In this document: piece after piece, positions 33,929 to 43,160 of the stretch | How the letters are laid out: the number at the start of each line of letters is the position of its first letter | How positions within the stretch are numbered: the first letter of the stretch is position 1 | NCBI RefSeq assembly: GCF_900880625.1 | Contig: NZ_CAAHFB010000001.1 | Location: 1,302,001-1,366,000, forward strand | Source of the DNA: Halorhabdus rudnickae | GTDB taxonomy: Archaea > Halobacteriota > Halobacteria > Halobacteriales > Haloarculaceae | Reading direction: 5' to 3' | DNA: 64,000 nucleotides | Made by a program: the position numbers and the translations under genes | The notes under the pieces: model-generated | The model's database searches: none | The model's input: only the letters and a program-made list of their open reading frames with translations | What the model was told of the DNA's origin: nothing

Positions 33929-36301
33929 ATGAATCTCATCGAATTTTGTTCGGCGAGCGAACTCGGCGATCGTGAGGCAGCGATCGTCGATGTGCGCGAG
34001 GCTTCGGCCTACGCCGATCTCGGTCACGTCCCCGGCGCGGTCAATATCCCCGTCGATCGGTTCCGGGATCCCACCGGCATCGCGCGAGGGATGCTACCCG
34101 ATCCAGCCGATCTAGGAGCGTGGCTCGGCGACGCCGGTATCAGTCCTGAGGACCCGGTGGTCGCCTACGACGACGATCGGGGCGTCTACGCAGCGCGCTT
34201 GCTGGCAACGCTCGCCGCGTTCGGTCACGAGGGCGACCTGTACCTGCTGGATGGCGACTACACCGTTTACGAGCGCGGCCACGAGGTCACGACCGGCCAA
34301 CCGGACGTAGCTCCCGTCGAGTACGAACCGGGCGACCTCGACGACGACCTGGTCGCCGATCGCGAGACCGTCGAGGCGGCCGTCGAGGGCGAGGCGGCCG
34401 TGATCGACACCCGGACGGAACCGGAATACGAACAGGCCCACATCCCCGGAGCCGTCCAGATCGACTGGGAGGCCTTCGTCGACGGGGCAACCGGGCAACG
34501 TCGCTCTGACGCGGAGATCGAATCGCTCCTCGCCGAACACGGCATCGAACGCGACCGGGAGATCGTCCTTTACTGTAACACGGCCCGGCGACTGAGTTAC
34601 GTCTTCGCCGTTCTCAGTGACCTCGGCTACGAGGACGTCCGCTTCTACGAAGGAAGCTTGGAGGACTGGCTCCGCACTGAGACCGACGACTGGGATCCCG
34701 CCGAGATCAAACGTCGCGTCCGGGAACACGCCAGCGATGGTCCCGAGGCAGTCAAAGAAGCCCTCGGGGAGGACGCCGCGGCGAAGCTCAAGCTGGTCGG
34801 CCTCTACGGGCAGAAACAGACCGGCTACTTCATGTTCCGGACGAAGATTCCCGGCGGCGTCCTCACCGCCGAGGCGGCCCGCGCGCTGGGGACCGTCGCC
34901 GAGGAGTACGCCACCCTGCCAGACGATCGCGACCCCGAGCGGTCGCCCTTCGGCGACAGCTATCTCGACGTGACCACCCGACAGGACATCCAGTTCCACT
35001 GGATTCGGATGGAAGACGTCCCCGAAATCTGGGACCTGCTGGATCCGGCCGGCGTCTCGACGTTCCAGACGGGCGGCAATTCGGTCCGGAACGTCGTCTC
35101 CTGTCCCGCGGCGGGCGTCGCTGCCGACGAGATGCTCGACGCCCGGCCGGTCGCCGAGGCGATCACCGAGGCGTTCCTCGCCGACCGCCGATACGCGAAC
35201 CTCCCACGGAAGCTGAAGGTCAGCGTCAACGGCTGTCGGGGAGCCTGTGCCCAGCCCGAGATCAACGACCTCGCCTTTACCCCCGCCCGGAAGGGCGACC
35301 GCCTGGGCTTCAACCTCGCCGCCGGAGGTGGCCTCTCGGACAGTCCGCGCATCGCCAGCGACCTGAACGTCTTCGTCGAACCCGAGCAGGTCGTCGACGT
35401 GGTGCGCGCGACGGCCGATCTGTTCATCGAACACGGGAGCTATCTCGACACGGCGGTCAACCGCCTGCGGTTCCTCGTCGAAGAGTGGGGGGCCGAACAG
35501 TTCCGGGACGAACTCCAGCGCTTTGCTCCCTTCGCGTTCGAATCGGCAGGCGAGGACCTCGTCGATCATCATCACCCGGATCACGTCGGTGTCCACGACC
35601 AGGCCGACGGGGCCAACTACGTCGGGCTCTCGATCCCGGTCGGCCGGATCGACGGGACGGAGTTCCGGACGATCGCCGATCTCGCCGAGACCTACGGATC
35701 CGGCGAGGTTCGGCTGAGCACCCAGCAGAACCTTCTACTCCCGGACGTGGCCGACGCCGACCTCGAGGAGCTGCGGGCCGAGCCCATTCTCGAGACGTAC
35801 TCGCCCGATCCCGGACCGTTCACGCGCGGGGTCGTTACCTGCACCGGGCGGGAATACTGTAATTACGCCCTCGTCGAGACGAAGGCCCGAGCGAAGCGCT
35901 GGGCGGCCGAGTTGGACGAACGGGTCGACATCGACCAGGATCGCGTCGGCCTGCGCTTCAGCGGCTGTACGGCCTCTTGTGCCCAGCCCCAGATCGACGA
36001 CGTGGGGATCCGCGGGGAGACCCGCCAGACCGACGCCGGTGTCGAGAGCGCCGCCGACATCGCCGTCGGGGGAAAACTCGACGCCGACCCGCAGTTTGCC
36101 ACCTGGGTCGCACCGCGCGTTCCGATCGGGGAAGTGCCCGCCGCGGTCGAGCGACTGGTCGCCGTCTTCGAGCGCGAGGGCCACGACGACGAGAAGCTCC
36201 ACGAGTTCTGCCGGCGGGTCTCGGAGGACCGTCTCGAGGACGTGCTCACGCCTGCCGGGGCCGAGACAGCGACTGCAGCCCAGCCAGGAGGGTCAGACTG
36301 A
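33929..36301 (+). CDS. thiosulfate sulfurtransferase fused to siroheme nitrite/sulfite reductase
   Basis: A 790-residue fusion. Residues 1-250 are two rhodanese domains: the first has Asp instead of Cys in its active loop (VVAYDDDRGVYAAR) and is likely structural; the second has the active cysteine (VLYCNTARRLS). Residues 270-790 are a siroheme/4Fe-4S reductase made of two repeats. The cluster and siroheme ligands are CTGREYC (C-x5-C) and GCTASC (C-x3-C) in the second repeat. The first repeat also keeps cysteines (VVSCPAAG, GCRGACAQP). The sulfur-transfer half favours sulfite over nitrite as substrate, but this is not decided. The next gene overlaps by one base. Confidence 0.85.
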   Translation: MNLIEFCSASELGDREAAIVDVREASAYADLGHVPGAVNIPVDRFRDPTGIARGMLPDPADLGAWLGDAGISPEDPVVAYDDDRGVYAARLLATLAAFGHEGDLYLLDGDYTVYERGHEVTTGQPDVAPVEYEPGDLDDDLVADRETVEAAVEGEAAVIDTRTEPEYEQAHIPGAVQIDWEAFVDGATGQRRSDAEIESLLAEHGIERDREIVLYCNTARRLSYVFAVLSDLGYEDVRFYEGSLEDWLRTETDDWDPAEIKRRVREHASDGPEAVKEALGEDAAAKLKLVGLYGQKQTGYFMFRTKIPGGVLTAEAARALGTVAEEYATLPDDRDPERSPFGDSYLDVTTRQDIQFHWIRMEDVPEIWDLLDPAGVSTFQTGGNSVRNVVSCPAAGVAADEMLDARPVAEAITEAFLADRRYANLPRKLKVSVNGCRGACAQPEINDLAFTPARKGDRLGFNLAAGGGLSDSPRIASDLNVFVEPEQVVDVVRATADLFIEHGSYLDTAVNRLRFLVEEWGAEQFRDELQRFAPFAFESAGEDLVDHHHPDHVGVHDQADGANYVGLSIPVGRIDGTEFRTIADLAETYGSGEVRLSTQQNLLLPDVADADLEELRAEPILETYSPDPGPFTRGVVTCTGREYCNYALVETKARAKRWAAELDERVDIDQDRVGLRFSGCTASCAQPQIDDVGIRGETRQTDAGVESAADIAVGGKLDADPQFATWVAPRVPIGEVPAAVERLVAVFEREGHDDEKLHEFCRRVSEDRLEDVLTPAGAETATAAQPGGSD

Positions 36302-37566
36302 TGGCACAACAACAGCCCCGTGCGCCCGCCGTGGGCGACGATCCGCGGGAACCGACGACCGACGTATCGCCGCCGGACGGGAAGGTCCGCTTTCGTCACC
36401 TCGACGAGGCGGTCATCGAGGCCGACCGCTGTGTCCAGTGTGGGACCTGCGTGGCCGCCTGTCCCTCGAACTCCATCGGAATCGCTGACAGTGATCGGCG
36501 GCCGACGCTGGTGAAAATGTGCACCGGCTGTTCGCGCTGCTGGGACACCTGTCCCCGGGCCGGCTTGCGCTACGAGCGCCTGGCCACACTCGAGGGAGCC
36601 GACCCCGAGGACGTCGCCGACGGGATCGGCCACGTCGAGGACGCCTATGCCGCGAGCGCCGCCGAGGACGTTCCCGACGCCCAGCACGGCGGGGTCGTAA
36701 CCGCGCTGCTGGCCGCGTTACTTGACGATCCCGAGGGGATCGACGGCGCCATCGTGGCCCGGGAAGCCACCGACGGGACCGGCCTGGCTGCGCCGAAACT
36801 GGCGACCACGCCCGCCGAAGTCCGCGCGGGGGCGGGCACGCTGTTCACCCAGCCCCTGCAACTCACCGAACTCCGGGAGCTGATCGCCGAGGCCGACCTC
36901 CCGGCCGATCCCAGTCTTGGGCTGGTCGGCACGCCCTGTGTGATCGAGGGCGTCACCGCACTCGACCGGAGTCCCTACCGCGAGACGCGCTTCGACGAAC
37001 CCCGGCCACTCGATCACGTCGACCTGACGATCGCACTGACCTGCACGCAAGCGCTGGACGACGAGGGCCTCGAACACGTTCTCGCGCGGGAGTACAACCT
37101 CTCACCCGATGAGGTGACTGGCCTCGATCTGGTCGGCCAGGGCATCCGAATCGACCTGGCTGACGGCGGCGAGGAGCGCGCACCGCTCGCGGACTTCGCG
37201 GGCGCGATACTTTCGGGCTGTCTGGAGTGTGCCGACGCGACCGGACAGACGGCCGATCTCACGGTCGGGACCGTCGGCACCGGCCAGGGAGAGTCCACAC
37301 TGCTGGTCCGGACCGAACGGGGGGAAATAGCGTTCGATCGCGCCGAGTCCGCCCTCGAAACTCGACAACTGGACGATCTCGGGCCGGTCGAACAGCTCGC
37401 CGCGTGGAACGCCGATCGTGCCCGCGAAGCGATGGCCCGCGAGTACGACCCCGAGGGAGAGCTGTCGATTCCCCACATGGCCCACCGGGAGGCCTACGAC
37501 GGAACAGATCGCGCGCCGGTCGCGTTCAATCCCGCGCGCGTCCACCAGTACGAGGAGTGGTGCTGA
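36301..37566 (+). CDS. FrhB-type F420/flavin iron-sulfur oxidoreductase
   Basis: A 421-residue protein of the coenzyme F420 hydrogenase/dehydrogenase beta (FrhB) family. The N-terminus has two 4Fe-4S motifs, CVQCGTCVAACP (residues 44-55) and CTGCSRCWDTCP (about 73-84). The FrhB core follows (HGGVVTALLAALLDD, VGTPCVIEG, ILSGCLECADATGQTADLTVG). Such proteins pass electrons between F420H2 and iron-sulfur partners through FAD. Start and previous stop overlap (TGATG), so it is very probably the electron input module for the siroheme reductase. Confidence 0.85.
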   Translation: MAQQQPRAPAVGDDPREPTTDVSPPDGKVRFRHLDEAVIEADRCVQCGTCVAACPSNSIGIADSDRRPTLVKMCTGCSRCWDTCPRAGLRYERLATLEGADPEDVADGIGHVEDAYAASAAEDVPDAQHGGVVTALLAALLDDPEGIDGAIVAREATDGTGLAAPKLATTPAEVRAGAGTLFTQPLQLTELRELIAEADLPADPSLGLVGTPCVIEGVTALDRSPYRETRFDEPRPLDHVDLTIALTCTQALDDEGLEHVLAREYNLSPDEVTGLDLVGQGIRIDLADGGEERAPLADFAGAILSGCLECADATGQTADLTVGTVGTGQGESTLLVRTERGEIAFDRAESALETRQLDDLGPVEQLAAWNADRAREAMAREYDPEGELSIPHMAHREAYDGTDRAPVAFNPARVHQYEEWC

Positions 37567-37716
37567 ATGACTGAGACAGAGACAGAGACACGATCGACGA
37601 GCGAGGACGACGAGACGGAGGAGAACCGCCAGAACGATCACCTCGACGGCGTCGAGGACGGGTGTGGCTGTGCCGAGGTCTGGGAACACCTCTCTGAAGA
37701 ACGCGGGGACGACTGA
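37567..37716 (+). CDS. 49-residue protein with GCAExWExLSE motif
   Basis: A tiny acidic protein directly behind the FrhB-type gene (stop and ATG abut). The first 30 residues are Thr/Glu/Asp-rich; the C-terminal 18 are DGCGCAEVWEHLSEERGDD with two nearby cysteines. The same DGxGCAExWExLSExR pattern is found at the N-terminus of the 219-residue protein at 23152. Its place in this operon suggests a small metal-binding or interaction peptide for the reductase. Confidence 0.7.
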   Translation: MTETETETRSTSEDDETEENRQNDHLDGVEDGCGCAEVWEHLSEERGDD

Positions 37717-37760
37717 TCGCTGCAGCCGTCGCGGTCGGCGTCACGAATGCGAACGGCCTC

Positions 37761-39905
37761 TCACTCTAGTTCCGCAGCGATGACCGACCGGAGGTCGGCG
37801 ATCGTCGCAGCGTCGTAGGTCAGCGTGTCGTCGCCGATCGACAGCGACAGCGTCCCCGACCTGTCGGCCTCGCCGATCGAGGCGACTGGTGCGACGCCGT
37901 CGAAGGCGTCCCGGACGGCATCCGGATCGGTCGTCTCGACGACGACTCGGCCCGGCTGTTCGTGATACAGTGCGCCGACGGCATCCGCGGCGTCGATCGT
38001 GACGTCGGCACCCGCCCCCTCGTGGACCATCTCGGCGAGGGCGACCGCCAGGCCGCCGTGGCTCACGTCGTGGACCGCCAGCGTCCCCTCGTGATCGGCG
38101 ACGGCGGCCAGCGTCTCGACCAGCGCGGCGGGGTCTTCCGGAAGATCGGGGAAGCGGTCGGTCCCGCCCTCGCTTTCGAGCAGTTGGGAGCCACCGAGGC
38201 GGGGCTCGCTGTCCCCGGCCAGCGCCAGGTCGCCAACCAGTACCAGCGATCCCTCGCCAGCCAGTGACAGCGGCGGGGCGTCGTAGCCGTCCTTGGTGCC
38301 GACCATCGCCAGGGTCGGCGTCGGGGGGATCGGCCCCGTCGCGGAGTCGTTGTACAGCGAGACGTTCCCGCCGACGACCGGGACCGACAGCTCGGCACAG
38401 ACGTCGGCCAACCCGTCGACGATCCCCGTGAACTCGCCGTAGACTTCGGGCTTCTCGGGGTTGCCGGCGTTCAGGCAGTCGACCGCCGCCAGCGGGGTCG
38501 CGCCCTTGGCGGCGATGTTCGTCGCGTTCTCCAGGCCCGCGGCCCGCGCCCCCTCGTAGGGCGCCGTCTCGGTCCAGGTGGGCTCGGCGCCGGCCGAGAT
38601 CGCCAGCCCCGTCTCTGCCTCGCGGATCGCCAGCAGCGCGGCGTCGTCGCCCGGCCGCATGGCGGTCCGGACCTGGACCTCGTGGTCGTACTGGCGATAG
38701 ATCCAGCGCTTGCTCGCGGTGGTGGGATCGGAGAGGACCGTCTCGAAGGCCGCGTCGGGGTCGATCTCGGGGCGATCGGGTTCGGGCTGTTCGGGTTCGA
38801 TCGCACTCAGATCCGCAAGCGGCGCGCCCTCGCCGACGAACTCGGCGGGCACGTCGACGACGACCTCGCCGTCCTTTCTGCAAACGTAGTTTCCGTCCTC
38901 GGTCACGTCGCCGATGACCGCCGACCCGAGATCGTAGCGCTCGGCGATCGCCTGGACGCGGTCGACGTTCTCCTTGCGGACTTCGTAGACGATCCGCTCC
39001 TGGGACTCGCTGAGCAGCAGTTCCGTCGCCGTCAGCCCTGGTTCGCGCTGGTGGATCGCGTCGAGGTCGATGTCGGCGCCGAACCCACCCTTGGCAACGA
39101 GTTCGGTGGATGCCCCGCCGAGGCCGGCAGCCCCCAGGTCCCGGGCGGATTCGACGAGATCCTCCTCGATGAGTTGCTCGTTTGCCTCGATGAGCAACTT
39201 CTCGCGGTAGGGGTTGCCGACCTGGACCGCGCCGCGGTCCTCGGTTTCGGCGTCTTCCGCGATGTCCTCGCTGGCGAAGGAGGCCCCGCCCAGCCCGTCC
39301 CGGCCGGTCGAACTCCCGACGAGGACGAGCTTGTTTCCCGCCCGCTGGGCCTGTGCGGTAACGAGCCGGTCGGCCGAGAGCAGGCCGACGCAAGCCACGT
39401 TCACGAGGGGATTCTCCTCGTAATCCTCGTGGAAGGTGGTCGAGCCGGCCACAGTCGGGACCCCGATGGAGTTGCCGTAGTCCGAGATGCCCTCGACGAC
39501 GCCTTCCAGCAGGTACCGGGGGTACTCCCGGCCGAAGTCACCGAAGTAAAGCGAGTCAGCGAGTGCAATTGGGAACGCACCCATCGAGAGGATGTCCCTG
39601 ACGATGCCGCCGACGCCCGTCGCCGCGCCGTCGTAGGGATCGACGTAGGAAGGGTGATTGTGACTCTCGATTCCCATCGCGAGGTAGGTGTCTTCGGCCT
39701 CGGGCAGCGAGACGACGCCGGCGTCGTCGCCCGGCGGGACGACGACGTGTTCGCCGTCGCTCTCGAAAGCGCCCAACAGCGGACGCGAGGAGCGATACGA
39801 GCAGTGCTCGCTCCAGAGGTTCTCGAACAGCGCCGCCTCGGGGGGCGTGGGATCGCGGCCGAGTTCGTCGACGACGACCGCGCGATCGGACTCCGATAGA
39901 GCCAT
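37761..39905 (-). CDS. purL: phosphoribosylformylglycinamidine synthase subunit PurL
   Basis: A 714-residue PurL, the large subunit that aminates FGAR to FGAM in purine synthesis using ammonia from PurQ. Typical archaeal length; the ATP/substrate motifs include [16 protein letters not shown] near the N-terminus, the [22 protein letters not shown] region and [16 protein letters not shown] in the C-terminal AIRS-type repeat. It stands alone; purQ and purS are not in the window. Confidence 0.96.
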   Translation of the reverse strand: MALSESDRAVVVDELGRDPTPPEAALFENLWSEHCSYRSSRPLLGAFESDGEHVVVPPGDDAGVVSLPEAEDTYLAMGIESHNHPSYVDPYDGAATGVGGIVRDILSMGAFPIALADSLYFGDFGREYPRYLLEGVVEGISDYGNSIGVPTVAGSTTFHEDYEENPLVNVACVGLLSADRLVTAQAQRAGNKLVLVGSSTGRDGLGGASFASEDIAEDAETEDRGAVQVGNPYREKLLIEANEQLIEEDLVESARDLGAAGLGGASTELVAKGGFGADIDLDAIHQREPGLTATELLLSESQERIVYEVRKENVDRVQAIAERYDLGSAVIGDVTEDGNYVCRKDGEVVVDVPAEFVGEGAPLADLSAIEPEQPEPDRPEIDPDAAFETVLSDPTTASKRWIYRQYDHEVQVRTAMRPGDDAALLAIREAETGLAISAGAEPTWTETAPYEGARAAGLENATNIAAKGATPLAAVDCLNAGNPEKPEVYGEFTGIVDGLADVCAELSVPVVGGNVSLYNDSATGPIPPTPTLAMVGTKDGYDAPPLSLAGEGSLVLVGDLALAGDSEPRLGGSQLLESEGGTDRFPDLPEDPAALVETLAAVADHEGTLAVHDVSHGGLAVALAEMVHEGAGADVTIDAADAVGALYHEQPGRVVVETTDPDAVRDAFDGVAPVASIGEADRSGTLSLSIGDDTLTYDAATIADLRSVIAAELE

Positions 39906-39974
39906 TGGCGGTCTCTCGCCGCCCGGGCCGCTTATCGCTTACTATGCGAACGCGGCACGTATCGTGCCGCAACC

Positions 39975-40457
39975 TCACTCGACGATAATTGCACCTTTCA
40001 TGCCGTTGATGCGGTGCGGAATACAGACGTAGGAGTAGGCTCCCGGTTCTTCGAAGGTGTACTCGTACGTCTTGCTACTGCTGGTGATGGCAGTGCCGCT
40101 GTCCAACGGATCACGGTCGTCTTTCGAGACGACGTTGTGGGCGCCACCGCGACCGTTCCACTCCCAGACGACGGTCGTTCCCTGGCTGATCGCGACGACG
40201 GGCGGACCGAAGGCGTAGTTGGCGCCGTTGCCCTGCGCGCCGACCGTGACCGAGACCTCCGCGGCGTCGGTCCGATCGACGCCAGTCCCGTCGAAGTTAC
40301 TCGTATCCGAGAGGTACTCCGTGACCGAGTCAGGGATGTCGGTGTATTCCGAATATTGACTCTCGGTTTCCGTACTCGACCCGCTCGAACAGCCAGCCAG
40401 CGAGCCAGCCGCGAGGCCGGCCGCGAGCGTGGAGAGAAACTGCCGTCTGCCTTCCAT
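39975..40457 (-). CDS. hcy: halocyanin (blue copper lipoprotein)
   Basis: A 160-residue plastocyanin-like electron carrier. The Tat signal (RRQFLSTLAAGLAAGSLAGC) ends in a lipobox cysteine, so it is a membrane-anchored lipoprotein outside the cell. Type 1 copper ligands are His in GGAHNVV, Cys in YSYVCIPH, the His right after, and Met in NGMKG. It could feed electrons to NirK, encoded 1.4 kb away on the other strand. Confidence 0.92.
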   Translation of the reverse strand: MEGRRQFLSTLAAGLAAGSLAGCSSGSSTETESQYSEYTDIPDSVTEYLSDTSNFDGTGVDRTDAAEVSVTVGAQGNGANYAFGPPVVAISQGTTVVWEWNGRGGAHNVVSKDDRDPLDSGTAITSSSKTYEYTFEEPGAYSYVCIPHRINGMKGAIIVE

Positions 40458-40553
40458 AATGGAGAGTCGGGGCTCGTCGCTGAAAACCGCGTCGGGATGG
40501 GACGATCTGGCCGTCGGTTGCTGCCGTCACTTGGCACGCACAACCACAGGCGG

Positions 40554-40853
40554 TCAAGGGGAAAAACTATCGCGGGCACCGTCAGCGTACAGGGCATAGA
40601 CGACGACCACGAACCCCAGCGCGGTGAACGCACTGTCGATCCCGACGCTCACGTCGAAACTGAACGCGCCGAACTGGTGGAGCACACCACCAAGCAGGGA
40701 GCCGAAAGCGACCAGCGCCAGTCCGACCATGAACGTGCGCAACGAGGGAGAGCCTGTCCGCCGGTAGGCCCGAAAGGCGAGATACGCGAGGATACCCGTA
40801 CAGCCAAGGACGATCATCTCGGCCGCGGTGACGACGACGACGCTGCTTTGCAT
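40554..40853 (-). CDS. DUF7521-like membrane protein (second of a pair)
   Basis: A 99-residue three-helix membrane protein. The first helix leads into YLAFRAYRRTGSPSLRTFMVGLALVAFGSLLGGV, matching the paralogue encoded upstream at 40970-41251, with which it shares the R-A-Y-R-R-T-x-S-x-S-L core. DUF7521 is a haloarchaeal family of unknown function. It lies between its paralogue and the halocyanin gene in the same direction. Confidence 0.7.
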   Translation of the reverse strand: MQSSVVVVTAAEMIVLGCTGILAYLAFRAYRRTGSPSLRTFMVGLALVAFGSLLGGVLHQFGAFSFDVSVGIDSAFTALGFVVVVYALYADGARDSFSP

Positions 40854-40969
40854 TCTCAGGCTCTAGACGAACGTGTGGTTGCAGTGGTGATATAATCGCC
40901 AGCGGATTTCCACGTCGTGGGAAACGATCGCAAAATCGACGGCACTGAAACTGCGGCCCGGAAGGCGGT

Positions 40970-41251
40970 TCAATCGCTGGTATAGAGCGAGTAGACGATG
41001 ACCGCGAAGCCACCGGCCGTCAGCGTCGACTCCAGCAACAGCGTCTGCTGGATCGGCAGTTCGACGATCAGGTCGCTGATACCCGCCAGTAACGCGCCCA
41101 ACGTCACGACGGCGAAGCCAGCGGCGAGCGCGCCCAGGGACTGTGAGTGGGTCCGCCGGTAGGCCCGATAGGCCAGGAAGGTGATCAAGCCACCCAGCAG
41201 GAGGGTGAGCGTCTTCAGTGCGATGACCGTTATCGAGACGTGTGGGCTCAT
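40970..41251 (-). CDS. DUF7521-like membrane protein (first of a pair)
   Basis: A 93-residue membrane protein with three helices: ITVIALKTLTLLLGGLITFLAYRAYRRTHSQSLGALAAGFAVVTLGALLAG and a C-terminal LTAGGFAVIVYSLY. The ATG at 41251 overlaps the stop of the winged-helix gene by four bases, so both are made together, the usual arrangement for this family as I recall (regulator followed by DUF7521). Confidence 0.75.
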   Translation of the reverse strand: MSPHVSITVIALKTLTLLLGGLITFLAYRAYRRTHSQSLGALAAGFAVVTLGALLAGISDLIVELPIQQTLLLESTLTAGGFAVIVYSLYTSD

Positions 41252-41625
41252 GTTTCCTTGCGCACCTCCGACCACAGGTTCTCTAAGCGTTCGTCGGCCG
41301 TCCGGGCCCGGCGAGCGATCTGGACCTCGCACTCCCGGTCGTCCGAGAGGCCGATGATGACTTCCTCGAAGGCCACCTCGTAAGTCGAGGCGTGTTGACC
41401 GTCGGGCCGAATCTCGACGCCCTCGGTCAACAGCGAGGCCTCGGTCAGCAGATCGAGTTTCCGGTAAGTCGTCGAAAGGGGGATGTCACTCGCCTCCGAG
41501 ATCTCCGATGCAGTCATGGGTTCGTCAAGTTCCTCGACGATACGCCGACACTCCGGGTCGTCCAGTGCGTCCAGTACGTCCTGGAGATCGGGCGCCTCGT
41601 CGGCGGCGAACGGATCGCGGACCAT
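41248..41625 (-). CDS. winged helix-turn-helix transcriptional regulator
   Basis: A 125-residue regulator of the ArsR-like fold. The HTH is LDALDDPECRRIVEELDEPMTASEISEASDIPLSTTYRKLDLLTEASLL, followed by a wing and a C-terminal helix with IIGLSDDRECEVQIARRAR. The ATG at 41625 begins MVRDPFAADEAPDLQDV, the usual opening. It is divergent from nirK (about 200 bp apart) and coupled to the DUF7521 gene, so it may control its own operon; nirK control is possible but unproven. Confidence 0.8.
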   Translation of the reverse strand: MVRDPFAADEAPDLQDVLDALDDPECRRIVEELDEPMTASEISEASDIPLSTTYRKLDLLTEASLLTEGVEIRPDGQHASTYEVAFEEVIIGLSDDRECEVQIARRARTADERLENLWSEVRKET

Positions 41626-41776
41626 TTCATTCCGGCCCTCCCCGTCTTGGGGATCCGGCGATGACGGTCTCGCACGATCGTCGCGACGGGAGCATACCCT
41701 ACTCTGGGCGCTTCCCCTGAATTTGTGTTTCGGTTTCGGCCGTCCGAATAGATAGTGTTTTCGCGTGTCGCCTGGA

Positions 41777-41788
41777 TGAACATGTTCG
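41777..41788 (+). promoter_or_regulatory. TGAACATGTTCG palindrome upstream of nirK
   Basis: TGAACATGTTCG ends 38 bases before the nirK ATG at 41827 (start-to-edge distance 39), as at the two other promoters carrying this motif (30560 and 31962). Ten of twelve central bases are perfectly palindromic. Because nirK is an anaerobic nitrite reductase, an oxygen- or nitrogen-oxide-responsive activator is the natural reading. Confidence 0.65.
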
Positions 41789-41826
41789 CCAGTCGGTTGA
41801 CCCGTCTGAGACACAGTGTTTTAGGC

Positions 41827-42942
41827 ATGCCTAATTCAGACGGCATCCTGGCGACGACGCGGCGGCGACTGCTCGGCGCGATCGGTGCCGGCGGGGCGGC
41901 GTCGATAGCCGGCTGTCTGGCCGCACCGGACGCCGGTGACCTAGCCGAAGAGACGACCACGACGCCACGACCACCCCGGGAAACCGACGCCGATAGCGTG
42001 GCGGCCGATCCGACCGACATCCCCGATCCGATCGACCGCAACGAACCAACAACGCACGAGATCACTCTCGAGGCCGAGGAGGTCACTGCCGAGATCGAAC
42101 CCGGCGTAACCTTCGACTACATGACCTTTGGTGGGCAGGTTCCGGGGCCGATGATCCGCGTCCGACGGGGCGACACCGTCGAGTTCACCATGGATAACCT
42201 CCCGGAGAACGCCATGGTCCACAACGTCGACTTCCACGCCGTCTACGGCACCGGTGGCGGATCGATCGCGACCAACGCGGCGCCGGGCGCAGAGAACTCG
42301 ATGCGCTTCCGGGCGGAGTACCCCGGTGCGTACATCTACCACTGTGCCGTGCCCAACCTGGATTACCACATCAGCGCGGGCATGTTCGGCATGATCCTCG
42401 TCGAACCCGAAGACGGGCTGCCCTCTGTCGACCACGAGTTCTACGTCGGCCAACACGAAATCTACACCGACCTGTCGACCGGTCAGGAAGGCCACCACGC
42501 CTTCGACATGGAGTCGATGGCCGCGGAGAATCCCTCCTACGTCCTGCTCAACGGCGAGAAGTACGCCTACGCCGCCGATCGATACGGCCCCCTCGAAGTC
42601 GAGACCGGCGATACGGCTCGCGTCTACATGGTCACGGGTGGGCCGAACCTCACCTCGAACTTCCATCCCATCGGCAACGTCTGGACCGAGGCCTGGCCCA
42701 ACGGTGCCGTTGTGTCCCAACCGGACAAGTTTGTCCAGACGATGGCGGTCCCGCCGGGCAGTTGCTTCGTCGGCACCATGGAGTTCCCCGTCCCGGAACG
42801 CGTCAAACTGGTCGATCACGCTCTCTCGCGGGTCGCCCGCAAGGGCCTGATGGCCGAGATCGACGCCGTCGGTGAGGAACAGCCCGACACGTTCGACCCC
42901 GGCTTCGGCGGTACCGACCACGAAGACCCGCTGTACGAATGA
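41827..42942 (+). CDS. nirK: copper-containing nitrite reductase
   Basis: A 371-residue NirK that reduces nitrite to nitric oxide in denitrification, outside the membrane. The N-terminus is a Tat lipoprotein signal (TTRRRLLGAIGAGGAASIAGC). Domain 1 carries the type 1 and type 2 copper ligands: HNVDFHAVYG, then YIYHCAVPNLDYHISAGMFGM (His, Cys, His, Met). Domain 2 has the remaining type 2 His in TSNFHPIGN. Length matches haloarchaeal NirK. The longer frame from 41755 is spurious. No nor or nar genes lie in the window. Confidence 0.96.
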   Translation: MPNSDGILATTRRRLLGAIGAGGAASIAGCLAAPDAGDLAEETTTTPRPPRETDADSVAADPTDIPDPIDRNEPTTHEITLEAEEVTAEIEPGVTFDYMTFGGQVPGPMIRVRRGDTVEFTMDNLPENAMVHNVDFHAVYGTGGGSIATNAAPGAENSMRFRAEYPGAYIYHCAVPNLDYHISAGMFGMILVEPEDGLPSVDHEFYVGQHEIYTDLSTGQEGHHAFDMESMAAENPSYVLLNGEKYAYAADRYGPLEVETGDTARVYMVTGGPNLTSNFHPIGNVWTEAWPNGAVVSQPDKFVQTMAVPPGSCFVGTMEFPVPERVKLVDHALSRVARKGLMAEIDAVGEEQPDTFDPGFGGTDHEDPLYE

Positions 42943-43160
42943 ATCTCCTGCAAGTCAACTCGACTCACTTCGGCCGTCTTCCGTCCCCCTTATCTAAATT
43001 TATCTGATATAAATCACAACAACCGGACTATATTGCTCCTTTTGGCGATATTATTCTTGGAGTAGACGGCTCCTATCGGCCGTGTCGACGGAATCATCCT
43101 GTTCCCAGCACGTGGGAATCCGCGGGAATCGTTTGTAGGTTTACGGAGAAGTGGGTGGTA

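Noticed and set aside
34112..35596. 494-residue antisense frame across the siroheme reductase
   Set aside because: No motif or start context; the plus-strand fusion has complete cluster motifs.
37741..39393. 550-residue antisense frame across purL
   Set aside because: Arginine/glycine-rich composition typical of shadow frames in GC-rich DNA; PurL on the same bases is certain.
42998..43014. ATTTAT-CTGAT-ATAAAT palindrome after nirK as a regulatory site
   Set aside because: AT-rich 6-bp arms occur easily in such sequence and its position fits a simple terminator or the next promoter equally well.
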